Assembly (NCBI RefSeq): GCF_000733925.1
Contig: NZ_JPOO01000001.1
Coordinates: forward strand, 1,240,001 to 1,304,000
Direction: 5' to 3'
DNA from: Arenibacter algicola
GTDB lineage: Bacteria > Bacteroidota > Bacteroidia > Flavobacteriales > Flavobacteriaceae
DNA length: 64,000 nucleotides
In this document: one piece after another, positions 1-8,242 of the stretch
Layout of the letters: each line of letters opens with the position of its first letter
How positions within the stretch are numbered: the first letter of the stretch is position 1
Program-made: the position numbers and the translations under genes
Notes under the pieces: model-generated
The model's database searches: none
What the model was told of the DNA's origin: nothing
The model's input: only the letters and a program-made list of their open reading frames with translations

Positions 1-374
1 TTGTCCTCCTCAATATTGGATCTGTATTTCAAAAACTTGGGAGAATTTTCCTGTATGCTCAATCTGAGGCACCTAATTTCTATGTTTTCCGGTTTTTGGG
101 ATACCGCAAATTCCAAAAGCAGAACCCCGTTTTTAAAAAGCTCTTTTCTTTCTGTATTATCCTTGGTATATTTTGCGGTTAAAGCAGAAACTGCACCCTT
201 GTAAGCTACCAATATTGTGTTGTCATCCTCAGAAACAGTTTCCAGTTTATCCCTTAGGGCAAGTGCCGATTCACGATCGTTGGTGGCCAATCTAAAATCC
301 TTTCGGATCTGGTCTAGATCTGGTGTGAAAGGAGAAATGGAAATGAAGAACAGGAGAAAACAGATAAGTTTCAT
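1..374 (-). CDS. Secreted protein of the flexirubin cluster, 3' end cut by window edge
   Basis: The reading frame opens at an ATG at 374-372 and stays open to the left edge, so only the first 124 or so residues are visible. It begins with a hydrophobic leader (MKLICFLLFFISISPF), pointing to export. The visible mature part is charged and probably helical; I do not recognise its family. Its ATG follows directly on the stop codon of the dehydratase-like gene at 375, so it is almost certainly the next gene of the same leftward operon, after a beta-barrel protein, a lipoprotein and a LolA-like protein. A role in the envelope or in pigment placement is only inferred from this position. Confidence 0.75.
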   Translation of the reverse strand, partial: MKLICFLLFFISISPFTPDLDQIRKDFRLATNDRESALALRDKLETVSEDDNTILVAYKGAVSALTAKYTKDNTERKELFKNGVLLLEFAVSQKPENIEIRCLRLSIQENSPKFLKYRSNIEED

Positions 375-743
375 TTAGGCAGCACTTTTGAAGGTTGCAT
401 TTAGTTTTAGGGCCACTGTTTCCCCAAAGATGGTTGTACTTTTTACCTTGAACAGACCGTCCATTTCAGAAAGATTGATGTCTATTAAAAGTATCGGGTC
501 GGTTTCGGGATTTATAATGGCCATAAATTTCACATTACTGGCGACGGATAGAAATAAATCCTGCCCGAGACTCCTTTCGGTCAATTCCTTTATGATTTGA
601 ATCATACATACCCCGGGCATAATTGGCTTTCCTGGGAAATGGCCCTTAAAAATTTCATGCTTCGGATTCAACTTGATTTGGGCCGATATGCCTTCTTCGT
701 TCTTATCAAAAGTCTCTGTAGTATATAATCCTTCTATTAACAT
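375..743 (-). CDS. FabZ-like hotdog dehydratase subunit, flexirubin cluster
   Basis: This 122-residue protein has the hotdog dehydratase signature: residues 29-44 read HEIFKGHFPGKPIMPG, with the active-site His at H35. Family members remove water from 3-hydroxyacyl-ACP during chain extension. The position normally held by the catalytic Glu, 14 residues after the His, is Gln here (Q49, in VCMIQIIKE), so the protein alone may lack half of the usual His/Glu pair. FabZ-type active sites form across the dimer interface, so a mixed dimer with one of the two His-less proteins at 11715 and 12175 is possible. It lies in the pigment operon, five bases after the beta-barrel gene. A role in polyene chain dehydration is likely; the exact partner is inferred. 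Confidence 0.85.
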   Translation of the reverse strand: MLIEGLYTTETFDKNEEGISAQIKLNPKHEIFKGHFPGKPIMPGVCMIQIIKELTERSLGQDLFLSVASNVKFMAIINPETDPILLIDINLSEMDGLFKVKSTTIFGETVALKLNATFKSAA

Positions 744-748
744 TATGG

Positions 749-1342
749 TTACATATTAAATTTATAGGCAAGTCCTATTTGGAATACCCTGTTCAATTGA
801 TTTTCCTCAGAATTGCCCCCATATTCTCCGGAGTCATTAAAATCTAAATCTATCAACCCTTGTTTAAATCTCAATTCCAATGCCAAACCAAAATCAAACT
901 CATATCCAATTCCGCCAAACACGGCCAGATCAATGGGAGTGATTTCTAGATTTTCGCCGTTATCGTTGATTAAGTTTATAAAATTATCATCGAAATTAAC
1001 ATCTAGGCTGGGGCCCAAAATAAAGTGGAAACCCTGATTTTTACTGACAAAAAATTTATTTGCAAGGGCAATGGATACATAATTGATATTTAGGTCTTCC
1101 CCATTTCTAAAGCTGGCATTGCCTCCCTGGTTGGAATATACTATTTCCGGTTGCATAGTATAGCTATCCGAAAAACGCACTGCTAAAAATAATCCCGTAT
1201 ACAATCCAGTTTTGTTATCCAGCTCGGAATTCAGGATCTTGGCATTGTTTACTCCCAGTCTTATCCCTAGTTGCGACTTGCTTTGGGCAACCAAGACATA
1301 GGAAATGGTGATAAAAAGGCTGGTAAACAGTATTTTTTTCAT
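749..1342 (-). CDS. Outer-membrane beta-barrel protein (PorT-like fold)
   Basis: The 197-residue product has a signal peptide (about residues 1-19, ending VLVAQ) followed by alternating beta-strand sequence such as LGIRLGVNNAKI and YTGLFLAVRF, with aromatic and Phe-rich strand ends (final residues LAYKFNM). This is the pattern of the outer-membrane beta-barrel families common in Bacteroidota. Only two bases separate it from the lipoprotein gene upstream. In a pigment cluster whose product sits in the outer membrane, a structural or transport role in placing flexirubin is plausible but inferred from context only. Confidence 0.75.
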   Translation of the reverse strand: MKKILFTSLFITISYVLVAQSKSQLGIRLGVNNAKILNSELDNKTGLYTGLFLAVRFSDSYTMQPEIVYSNQGGNASFRNGEDLNINYVSIALANKFFVSKNQGFHFILGPSLDVNFDDNFINLINDNGENLEITPIDLAVFGGIGYEFDFGLALELRFKQGLIDLDFNDSGEYGGNSEENQLNRVFQIGLAYKFNM

Positions 1343-1344
1343 TT

Positions 1345-1953
1345 TTAAATGGCTTTTAAATCAATGGTTAACTTAATGTTTTTGTGCCGTATTTTAATTT
1401 TCCCTGCATGATCGTTTTCTATTTCTGTAAAAATATAGTCCGATTTTTCTTTACTTCCTTTAGTCTCCAAAATTTTATGTAGTCGTTCATCTACCCTGAG
1501 GTAAAAGTAAGTGTTATTCTTTATCCTGGTTTCAAAGAATATGCTATCCCCCAATGTCTGGAATTGCTGTAAAATGATGGGATTTTCATTGATCAAAACA
1601 GTGAAATCCCTCCTGAGCAGGTTTATTAGAATCTTTTTATCCATTTCACTGAGAATAAAATTAATTCGAAATTCGTCTTTGATAAACGAAAAATCAAATA
1701 GTTTATTTCCCATTTCAGTGGTGAACACCACTCTATGGTGCTCCGGCCCCAATTTTTTTATAACAAATATTCCGCCAAAGGATTTCTCGGCGAAATTAAT
1801 TTTGGCCTTGTAGATATAATCCATTGAAAGGTCCGAAAAGTAAGGATTGATTACAGCTGGTGTATCGCTGTTTATTCTTTCTAGATTATTCTTTTTTGGA
1901 AAGGAAGCACAGGCAAACAACAAGAGGGATAAGCTAATTAGTAAATACTTCAT
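1345..1953 (-). CDS. Lipoprotein of the flexirubin / aryl-polyene cluster
   Basis: The 202-residue protein starts with a lipoprotein signal peptide whose lipobox reads LFAC (Cys at residue 15), so the mature protein is lipidated. The rest is beta-rich and hydrophilic. Its gene overlaps the end of the LolA-like gene by 20 bases, showing translational coupling. Aryl-polyene clusters of proteobacteria also carry a small lipoprotein next to a LolA-like protein, and this one occupies the same place, so it probably works with it in moving the pigment lipid to the outer membrane. I cannot assign a named family with confidence. Confidence 0.75.
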   Translation of the reverse strand: MKYLLISLSLLLFACASFPKKNNLERINSDTPAVINPYFSDLSMDYIYKAKINFAEKSFGGIFVIKKLGPEHHRVVFTTEMGNKLFDFSFIKDEFRINFILSEMDKKILINLLRRDFTVLINENPIILQQFQTLGDSIFFETRIKNNTYFYLRVDERLHKILETKGSKEKSDYIFTEIENDHAGKIKIRHKNIKLTIDLKAI

Positions 1954-2563
1954 TGTCCAATGGTTTGTTGATCAGTCGGTCAGAAAAGACAATTCTTGTA
2001 TAATCATTAGTGGGTTCCACCATTTTAACCTCCATAACATCGGCCTGCTGCTTATCGAAAAACAATATAAAAGAGGCTATGTAACTTTTTATTTTCTCAT
2101 CCTTGGGGATAAAGATAACCTTATAATATTTTGAGCTTTTAAAATAGCTCATCGTGAAATCCGAATCTTGGAACAAGTTCCCCTTTACACTATTTACGAT
2201 TAACTGATTTATCTTTTTAAACAAGGCACTATTTCCCAGATCCATATTGCTTTTAGTTCCGGAATCGTTAATTATTAATTTGTCGTCCTTGAAAATGATA
2301 CTGTATTTGAAGGGTTCTGTATACTCCCATTTTACCATATTGGGAACTTTAAAGGCCATTTTACCCTGAGTAGTAATATCATTGGATAAAAAGTCCAGAT
2401 GCTTATATTGCGTGAAATTACTTTGGATAGTGGTCGTTGCCTTGGATGTCTCGTTGATCTTGGCCTTGAACTCCGCAATTTCGGTATTGTTCATCTTACT
2501 TTCCTGAGCCAACAATAGGGAAGTATGGGCAATGAGAACAACTAAAAATAATAGGTTACGCAT
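1934..2563 (-). CDS. LolA-like outer-membrane carrier protein
   Basis: This is a 209-residue exported protein with a signal peptide (MRNLLFLVVLIAHTSLLLAQ). The LolA-family pattern is visible: FTQYKHLDFL, then G-K-M-A-F and PNMVKWEYTEPF, then a run of beta-strands. LolA proteins ferry lipidated cargo through the periplasm; dedicated LolA paralogues are a regular part of aryl-polyene and xanthomonadin clusters, where they are thought to handle the pigment lipid. It overlaps the deacetylase gene upstream by 8 bases and the lipoprotein gene downstream by 20 bases, so the three are translated as a unit. Confidence 0.85.
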   Translation of the reverse strand: MRNLLFLVVLIAHTSLLLAQESKMNNTEIAEFKAKINETSKATTTIQSNFTQYKHLDFLSNDITTQGKMAFKVPNMVKWEYTEPFKYSIIFKDDKLIINDSGTKSNMDLGNSALFKKINQLIVNSVKGNLFQDSDFTMSYFKSSKYYKVIFIPKDEKIKSYIASFILFFDKQQADVMEVKMVEPTNDYTRIVFSDRLINKPLDNEVFTN

Positions 2564-3332
2564 AGGCTTTAATATCTAGCAATTGGTCTACAGTGACAGA
2601 CTGCATTTTGTTCTGCTGTAAAAATAGCAATAACTGTTCCAATACTTCAACTGTTTTTTCACTACTGTCATGCAGTAGTATAATGTCGCCTTTTTTTAAT
2701 TTACTGGTGATGCGTTCCAGGATTACTTTCTTTGATCTTTTGGTAGTGTCCAAAGATCGAATGTTCCAGCCGACCGTTTTAAGTTTCAATTTTTTAACCG
2801 CCCTGCTTATACTGGGATTTGTTACTCCAAAGGCGGGTCTGTATAATTTGGGGTCAAGACCTGTTACTTCTCTTATAATGGTACTTGTTTTTTGGAGTTC
2901 CAATATTACTTTTTGGGTTCCAAAGAATCCAAATTTGTTGGAGTGGCTGTAAGTATGGTTCCCAATTGTATGCCCGTTGTCTACTATTTTCTGTGCAATT
3001 CCACCAAATTGATTAACCTGATGTCCCACACAAAAAAAAGATGCTTTGGCATTATATTTTTGAAGTATATCCAAAACTTTTGGAGTAAAGTTTGGGTGGG
3101 GACCATCATCAAAGGTAATGGCAACCAAATTGTCGGGAATTTTTCTGTTGAAATGCAGGGCGGGGAGATGATAGTTCCATCGGATGTGGAAGGAGCCTAT
3201 GATGGTAAAAGTGGCCCATACAGCAGCAAGCAGGATATAGGTCCACCAGCTAATTTCCCAAAAAACATCCAATATAAGAAGGGTAGCGAAAGCTACGCCA
3301 AAAAGGCTATTGATGATAGGATACCTTAACAT
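2556..3332 (-). CDS. Membrane-anchored polysaccharide deacetylase (NodB domain)
   Basis: The 258-residue protein has two hydrophobic segments in residues 5-50, which would anchor it in the inner membrane, followed by a NodB domain. The metal and catalytic motifs are clear: TFDDGPHPNF (the two Asp, near residue 74) and GNHTYSHSN (the H-x3-H metal pair, near residue 124). NodB enzymes remove acetyl groups from N- or O-acetylated sugars. In a flexirubin cluster the substrate is unknown; deacetylation of a sugar or acyl ester on the pigment or its carrier is a guess. The gene overlaps the degenerate ketosynthase gene by 7 bases. Confidence 0.88.
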   Translation of the reverse strand: MLRYPIINSLFGVAFATLLILDVFWEISWWTYILLAAVWATFTIIGSFHIRWNYHLPALHFNRKIPDNLVAITFDDGPHPNFTPKVLDILQKYNAKASFFCVGHQVNQFGGIAQKIVDNGHTIGNHTYSHSNKFGFFGTQKVILELQKTSTIIREVTGLDPKLYRPAFGVTNPSISRAVKKLKLKTVGWNIRSLDTTKRSKKVILERITSKLKKGDIILLHDSSEKTVEVLEQLLLFLQQNKMQSVTVDQLLDIKAYA

Positions 3333-4390
3333 CGGCGAAGTAGGGTGAAACTATGGTTTTTACCTCTGTACTGATTGTACAGTAAAACAAGTTCCAATCC
3401 GTTGGTTTTAATTGTGTTTAGTGCAACTGCACTGGGTATCTGCTGAGTCTTAAGAATTTTGGTTCCCAACCAAAATCCAAACGCCGAAGCTGTATTGTAC
3501 TCGCCACTCAGATGTTTGTAAACAACTTGCTGGGTGTTTTTAAAAGCGCCATTGGTAAGTTCCGAATAATAGTTGTCATACTCAAAGTCTCCATTATTTC
3601 CACTTATCAACACATCAATATCGGCCATAGACAGACTATTTTCCTTTAAAAATAGCTCAAGATTGGCCACTAGATCGGATTTAGGCAGCGTATTAAAGGT
3701 CTTTACGCCCATTAACTGGGCATAGCTGGAATCTTCTTTTTTGTTGGACAACACAAAGAAATTGGCGCCTTCTCCAAATACGGCTCCCCCAGTTTTGGAT
3801 TGAAGCAGCTTGTTGGAATTTATTTTTTCCGGTTTTATATGTTGTATTAATTTATGTATGGCATTGGTGTGTTCCCCGGATTCATCAACTCCACCAACGA
3901 GTATATTTTCCGCTTCCTTTAGCTCTAATTGCATTATGGCATCCACAAGGGCCGATTCAAAGGAAACACTGCTATGTACATAGGTAAAATTATATCCCTT
4001 GCATCCAATTCCCAGAGCTATCTGGCCCGCAACCGTATTGTGGGTAGATTGTATAAACGAGGTAGGGGTAAGGAACTGCTCATTGTTGTCCAAAATAGCG
4101 GTTACAAATTTTTCGGAATCCCTAACACATCCCATTCCTGTTCCAGTTATAATGGCATCTACATCTGTAAGATTTGCTTCCTCCAAGGCTATTTTAGAAG
4201 CAACGACCCCCATTTTTATACCCTTAGCCATTCTTCTAGCGGCTGCAGGGGGAATAAAGTCCTTATAATTGGGTTCAATTACTGGTATTACATTGTCTTC
4301 ATAGGTAGTTATTTCCTCCAAAAAATCATTGTTGTCAAATGTTTTTTGGGCAGATATGGAACCGATACTGTTAATATATACTTTTTCCAT
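3326..4390 (-). CDS. Degenerate ketosynthase-fold protein (no active-site Cys), flexirubin cluster
   Basis: The 354-residue protein follows the beta-ketoacyl-ACP synthase fold from end to end (for example PTSFIQSTHNTVAGQIA at 109-125 and GGAVFGEGANFFVL at 201-214), but the catalytic residues are gone. Where FabF has TACSSG the sequence reads TYVHSSVS (136-143); the HGTAT box is replaced by ISGNNGD (262-268); the GH of the last box is GEY (296-298). It is therefore unlikely to condense acyl chains by itself. Cys-less ketosynthases serve as chain-length factors in type II systems, paired with an active ketosynthase; the intact enzyme next door at 4469 is the obvious partner. The function is inferred. 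Confidence 0.85.
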   Translation of the reverse strand: MEKVYINSIGSISAQKTFDNNDFLEEITTYEDNVIPVIEPNYKDFIPPAAARRMAKGIKMGVVASKIALEEANLTDVDAIITGTGMGCVRDSEKFVTAILDNNEQFLTPTSFIQSTHNTVAGQIALGIGCKGYNFTYVHSSVSFESALVDAIMQLELKEAENILVGGVDESGEHTNAIHKLIQHIKPEKINSNKLLQSKTGGAVFGEGANFFVLSNKKEDSSYAQLMGVKTFNTLPKSDLVANLELFLKENSLSMADIDVLISGNNGDFEYDNYYSELTNGAFKNTQQVVYKHLSGEYNTASAFGFWLGTKILKTQQIPSAVALNTIKTNGLELVLLYNQYRGKNHSFTLLRRC

Positions 4391-4468
4391 TAGTTGTTGG
4401 GAATGCCGATTTCTGATATAATATCTAAAAAGATCAAAGGGTCCAAATGTAAATATAACAAATCCTAC

Positions 4469-5671
4469 TTAAGGCAATTTTGAAAATATTAGTGTGGAAC
4501 AATTTCCTCCAAACCCCAGTGAATTGGAAAGAACGGTGTTTAATGCTTTGTCTTTTAAGGTGGTCTGTGGGATAAGGGAAAACTCTTTCATTGGAGTTTT
4601 AAAATTTAAATTGGGGTAGATAATGTTGTTTTGAAGCGCTAGAATTGCATACACCGCTTCTATTGCACCTGCTGCTGCCAAGGTATGTCCTGTATAGGCT
4701 TTTGTTGAACTGAATTCTGGCACATCTTCTCCAAAAACACGGATAATAGCCCTTCCTTCGGATAAATCGTTATTGCCGGTGGCGGTTCCATGGGCATTGA
4801 TGTAATCTATGTCCTTTGGCTCCAATCCTGCAACGGCAAGTGCTTTTTCCATGGCCAAAGTGGCACCGTCACCATTTTCGGAGGAGGCGGTTTGGTGATA
4901 TGCATCGTTGGCATTGCCGTATCCGACCACATATCCCAGCACTTTTTTCTTTTCCTTTTTTACCAAGGAATCTGACTCCAATACTAAATAAGCTGCAGCC
5001 TCCCCTAAATTAAGTCCTTTCCTATTTTCGTCAAAAGGTGTATTGTAGGAATCGGACAGGATCATTAAGGTTTTAAAACCATTAATGGTAAATTTGGACA
5101 AACAGTCGGCACCACCCACAATTACCCTATCCAATTTTCCTGTTTGAATTAATCTTGCCCCGAACATTATCGCATTTGCGGCAGAGGAACAGGCTGTACT
5201 GATGGTAGTGACCAAGCTTTGGTCAATGCCCAATTGTTCCGCTATTTTTTCTGTTGAGTCCCCGGCATGATGGCCTTCAATGTACCTTCTATTATCCTCA
5301 CTTTCCAAGTAATTGTAATAAAATTTTTCGGTCATATCCATTCCTCCTACACTGGTGGAAGAAATAAGTCCGGTCCTGTAGGCTTTTATATTGGTTATTT
5401 TGGCATTGGCAATAGCTTCTTTGGCCGCAATGGCTCCCAATAAGGCAGTTCTGGAGTAATTATTGTCGGCACTCAAACCCAATTTTGCTTCCAATTCCCC
5501 GTTGGTGAATTCAATTTCACCAACCATAATACTGCCTTTGTGCACGGTATCTATTTTGGAAATATGGGAAATTCCTGTTCTACCCTCCAAAAGTGAACTG
5601 TAATTCTCGGCCACATTGTTTCCAATAGCCGAAATTATACCCATTCCCGTTATAGCTACTCCTGTGGACAT
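4469..5671 (-). CDS. Beta-ketoacyl-ACP synthase (FabF type), flexirubin cluster
   Basis: The 400-residue enzyme has the complete FabF triad: C161 in STACSSAANA, H294 in NAHGTATGN and H329 in YTGHTLAAAG. It carries out decarboxylative Claisen condensation of malonyl-ACP with an acyl-ACP and is expected to extend either the aryl-polyene chain or the alkyl chain of the resorcinol. It sits between the degenerate ketosynthase (78 bases downstream) and the acyl carrier protein at 5769 (97 bases upstream), the usual neighbours for a type II polyketide core. Which of the three intact FabF-type enzymes makes which chain cannot be told from sequence alone. Confidence 0.9.
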   Translation of the reverse strand: MSTGVAITGMGIISAIGNNVAENYSSLLEGRTGISHISKIDTVHKGSIMVGEIEFTNGELEAKLGLSADNNYSRTALLGAIAAKEAIANAKITNIKAYRTGLISSTSVGGMDMTEKFYYNYLESEDNRRYIEGHHAGDSTEKIAEQLGIDQSLVTTISTACSSAANAIMFGARLIQTGKLDRVIVGGADCLSKFTINGFKTLMILSDSYNTPFDENRKGLNLGEAAAYLVLESDSLVKKEKKKVLGYVVGYGNANDAYHQTASSENGDGATLAMEKALAVAGLEPKDIDYINAHGTATGNNDLSEGRAIIRVFGEDVPEFSSTKAYTGHTLAAAGAIEAVYAILALQNNIIYPNLNFKTPMKEFSLIPQTTLKDKALNTVLSNSLGFGGNCSTLIFSKLP

Positions 5672-5768
5672 GAATTTTTTATTTTGAAGGATAGATTTCC
5701 TTGGATGTGACCAATTTCTTCATTAGGTAAATAAATACCTTGGTTTTCTGGTGTTAAGTGTAACGGAA

Positions 5769-6026
5769 TTACTTTGTGCGATGCTCAGCAATATAGTTTG
5801 CCATTACTTCAATAGATTCAAATATTTTTTTTCCCTCTTTGGGGTCGGTGAGCTTAATTCCATAATCCTTGTCCAACATTACTATGAGTTCCAAGGCGTC
5901 AATGGAGTCCAGGCCAAGACCATCTCCAAACAAGGGATCGTTATCTGCAATTTCTTCAATTGCAATATCCTCCAAGTTTAATTGAGTAATAATTTTTTCC
6001 TTTAGTTCTTGTTTTAAATCGCTCAT
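5769..6026 (-). CDS. Acyl carrier protein, flexirubin cluster (first of two)
   Basis: The 85-residue acidic protein has the phosphopantetheine attachment site GLGLDSIDALEL, with the Ser in the DSI triad. It carries the growing acyl or polyene chain as a thioester. The start codon overlaps the end of the chain-length-factor-like gene by four bases (ATGA), so the two are coupled. A second carrier protein is encoded at 15734; aryl-polyene systems also use two, and by neighbourhood this one belongs with the chain-length-factor-like protein and the ketosynthase at 6643. Confidence 0.93.
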   Translation of the reverse strand: MSDLKQELKEKIITQLNLEDIAIEEIADNDPLFGDGLGLDSIDALELIVMLDKDYGIKLTDPKEGKKIFESIEVMANYIAEHRTK

Positions 6027-6646
6027 TTGGTTGTGTACAATTTTATTATTTCTTCTTTGTTGTGTGCAATGTTTCCTTCGGTAGAAACTAGGTATAAAAA
6101 CGCTTCATAGTCCTCTACGTCACAGTTTATCCACCCACACAACACCTCGTCCGCTTTTTCAGATTCAATTAAACTGCTTGCGTAGTCGTGTAGATATTCT
6201 GCATTAAAGTGGTTAAAGATAAAAAAACTATTTTCAGAATATAGTCTATGCTTAATACTTATCTCTCCAAGGCAAATATTGGGCAAGGTATAAACGAAAA
6301 CAGCAGGACTCGGAAAATAGTTCTCTTTGTCCGCAATGGACTCTTGGTGCTTTCTGTCCGTTGGTAGGCTCGAAGCACTATTGGAAAATACCAAAGCAAT
6401 ATTTTTGGGCATTTCCGAATCTTGGATTGTTGGTTTAAGTAAAATATCGGAGGCTAGAAACCCAAGTTTACTGAGGTCGTCCATTTTAAAAAATTTGGGA
6501 TAATTGGTATCCATCTTTTTATAGGCCAATTTTATAAAAGTGGTGAAATCGTGCCCTGGGTCTTCATAAAGCAGCTGATCATTCAACAGTACCTTATTGT
6601 TGGATATTCTACAATATTCCTTTATTTTGAGATGTTGGGCCTTCAT
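6023..6646 (-). CDS. Short ketosynthase-like protein, ApeC / chain-length-factor type
   Basis: At 207 residues this is half the length of a ketosynthase. It matches the N-terminal half as seen in the small Ketoacyl-synt_2 type proteins: LSKLGFLASDILL, then IALVFSNSASSLPTD, then SPAVFVYTLPNICLGEISI. There is no Cys, His, His triad. In the aryl-polyene system of proteobacteria a protein of this kind (ApeC) forms a heterodimer with the ketosynthase ApeO and acts as a chain-length factor (published for the ape cluster). Here the neighbouring ketosynthase gene at 6643 overlaps by four bases, consistent with co-translation and pairing. The assignment is by size, motif and position. Confidence 0.78.
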   Translation of the reverse strand: MKAQHLKIKEYCRISNNKVLLNDQLLYEDPGHDFTTFIKLAYKKMDTNYPKFFKMDDLSKLGFLASDILLKPTIQDSEMPKNIALVFSNSASSLPTDRKHQESIADKENYFPSPAVFVYTLPNICLGEISIKHRLYSENSFFIFNHFNAEYLHDYASSLIESEKADEVLCGWINCDVEDYEAFLYLVSTEGNIAHNKEEIIKLYTTK

Positions 6647-7791
6647 GATTGAACCTTTTTAAATACGGCAGCTGTATTACAACCTCCAAAACCGGAGGCA
6701 GTCTTCAAGAAGTAATTTAAATTCTTGACGGTAGGTGCGGTAATTATATTCAGGGGTTGTGATACTCCCAGCTCTGTAAACCCTTTGGAGGAATATAAGG
6801 TATTGTGGTAAAGGGAATGCATGCCAACAATAGTTTCCAAAAGGCCCGATGCCCCTAAGGTATGTCCAAAATAACCTTTGAGGCTGTTTAAGGGAACAGC
6901 GTCCAGACCTAATCTGTTCAGGGCTATAGCCTCCATTTCATCATTGAAAATGGTTGCAGTACCATGCGCGGAAATATAATCTATATCTTGAGGGCCTACA
7001 TTGGCCTCTTTAAAGGCCGAAAGAATACTGCGATATAGGCCTTCCCCTGTTCTTGATGGGCCGGAAATATGATTGGCGTCGTTACAGGAAGCTTCGCCCA
7101 ATACCTCCACGGCCTCAGGGGCTAAATTGTTGTCGTCCTTGTTTACCAATACACTGGCGGCCACCTCCCCTATATTAATCCCTGCTCTTTGCTTGCAATA
7201 GGGTTTGCATGGCAGGGGACTCATGGCCTGGAAGGAATTGAAGCCTGAAAGAATAAAATTGGAAACGATATCACCTCCAACTATAAACACTTGATCGAAC
7301 GTCCCTTGGGAAATGAATCTTTTAGCTATTGAAATGGCCAATATACCGGAAACACAGGCATTGGAAAGCACAATAGGTTCTGTGGTAAATCCAAAATAAT
7401 TTTTGATAATATGGCCTAAAGTACCCAAATAGGATCTCTCTGTAGGCATAGGATTTTTGGGGTCCAAGGTGTCAACATTTCCTTTGGTTGTAGACAGAAT
7501 TAAACCGACCCTATCCGTTAGTTCTACTCCTGATGCTTTAATGATTTTGTCCAGGGATAGGATCATCATTTGCTCCAAGCGGGTATAGTCGCCATTTGGC
7601 CGTAATTCCTCAAAGGCCTTTCCTAGATCATCGGAATCTATAACCGAGGCGTAAAACGGGTTGGGGAATAGGTTTTCGTCTTCAATTAATGTTATCCCCG
7701 ATAAGCCCTCATGAATATTTTGCACCACCGTAGGGCTGTCAAAGCCTAAGGAAGATACAATATTGTTATATGAGAGATAGGTCTTATTCAT
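6643..7791 (-). CDS. Beta-ketoacyl-ACP synthase, probable catalytic partner of the short subunit
   Basis: The 382-residue enzyme keeps the whole triad: C146 in NACVSGILAI, H276 in SAHGTATIF and H310 in YFGHTLGASG. Family members condense malonyl-ACP with an acyl-ACP. The gene is translationally coupled to the short chain-length-factor-like gene (overlap ATGA) and overlaps the thioesterase gene upstream by 8 bases. That pairing is what the ApeO:ApeC ketosynthase heterodimer of aryl-polyene systems looks like, so it most likely extends the coumaroyl-ACP starter into the polyene. The partner assignment is inference. Confidence 0.88.
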   Translation of the reverse strand: MNKTYLSYNNIVSSLGFDSPTVVQNIHEGLSGITLIEDENLFPNPFYASVIDSDDLGKAFEELRPNGDYTRLEQMMILSLDKIIKASGVELTDRVGLILSTTKGNVDTLDPKNPMPTERSYLGTLGHIIKNYFGFTTEPIVLSNACVSGILAISIAKRFISQGTFDQVFIVGGDIVSNFILSGFNSFQAMSPLPCKPYCKQRAGINIGEVAASVLVNKDDNNLAPEAVEVLGEASCNDANHISGPSRTGEGLYRSILSAFKEANVGPQDIDYISAHGTATIFNDEMEAIALNRLGLDAVPLNSLKGYFGHTLGASGLLETIVGMHSLYHNTLYSSKGFTELGVSQPLNIITAPTVKNLNYFLKTASGFGGCNTAAVFKKVQS

Positions 7792-8242
7792 TCAATAATC
7801 CAACTTTTTGTTTCCATTCCGAGAAAAATGCCGGCATGGTCAAGGATAAACCTCCTTCGTCTTCTACAAAAACCTGTATGGTTTCCCCAGTGCATACCAA
7901 ATTGTTTTGCGGATCATAAATTTCGTATTTAAATACCATTTTGGCCGCTGGTGAATCTACAAAAATTGTTTTAATAGTGGCAACATCTCCATAGCGCAAT
8001 GGAAGTTTATGTTCACAGCTAGATTTAACGATCGGGGTGGTGTAGCCGGCCGCTTTGTGATCCAGATAGGCAATCCCATGGTGTCTACCAAAGGCTTCCC
8101 TGCCATCCTCAAAATATTGGATATAATTTCCGTGCCACACAATGCCCAAAGGGTCTGTTTCTGCAAAGCGAACCCTAATTTCACTGGTAAAGCTAATCTC
8201 TGTTTTGTTCTTAGACGGCATTTTTTCTTTCATTATACACAA
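7784..8242 (-). CDS. 4-hydroxybenzoyl-CoA-type thioesterase, flexirubin cluster
   Basis: The 152-residue hotdog protein carries the 4HBT signature RFAETDPLGIVWHGNYIQYFEDGREAF, with the catalytic Asp in the TDPLG motif. Such enzymes hydrolyse acyl-thioesters; aryl-polyene clusters carry one (ApeK), thought to clear stalled chains or release the product. The first ATG (8242) overlaps the permease gene by 32 bases; in-frame Met codons at 8233 and 8221 would shorten the overlap to 23 or 11 bases and fit the family length equally well, so the exact start is uncertain. Confidence 0.87.
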   Translation of the reverse strand: MCIMKEKMPSKNKTEISFTSEIRVRFAETDPLGIVWHGNYIQYFEDGREAFGRHHGIAYLDHKAAGYTTPIVKSSCEHKLPLRYGDVATIKTIFVDSPAAKMVFKYEIYDPQNNLVCTGETIQVFVEDEGGLSLTMPAFFSEWKQKVGLLNE

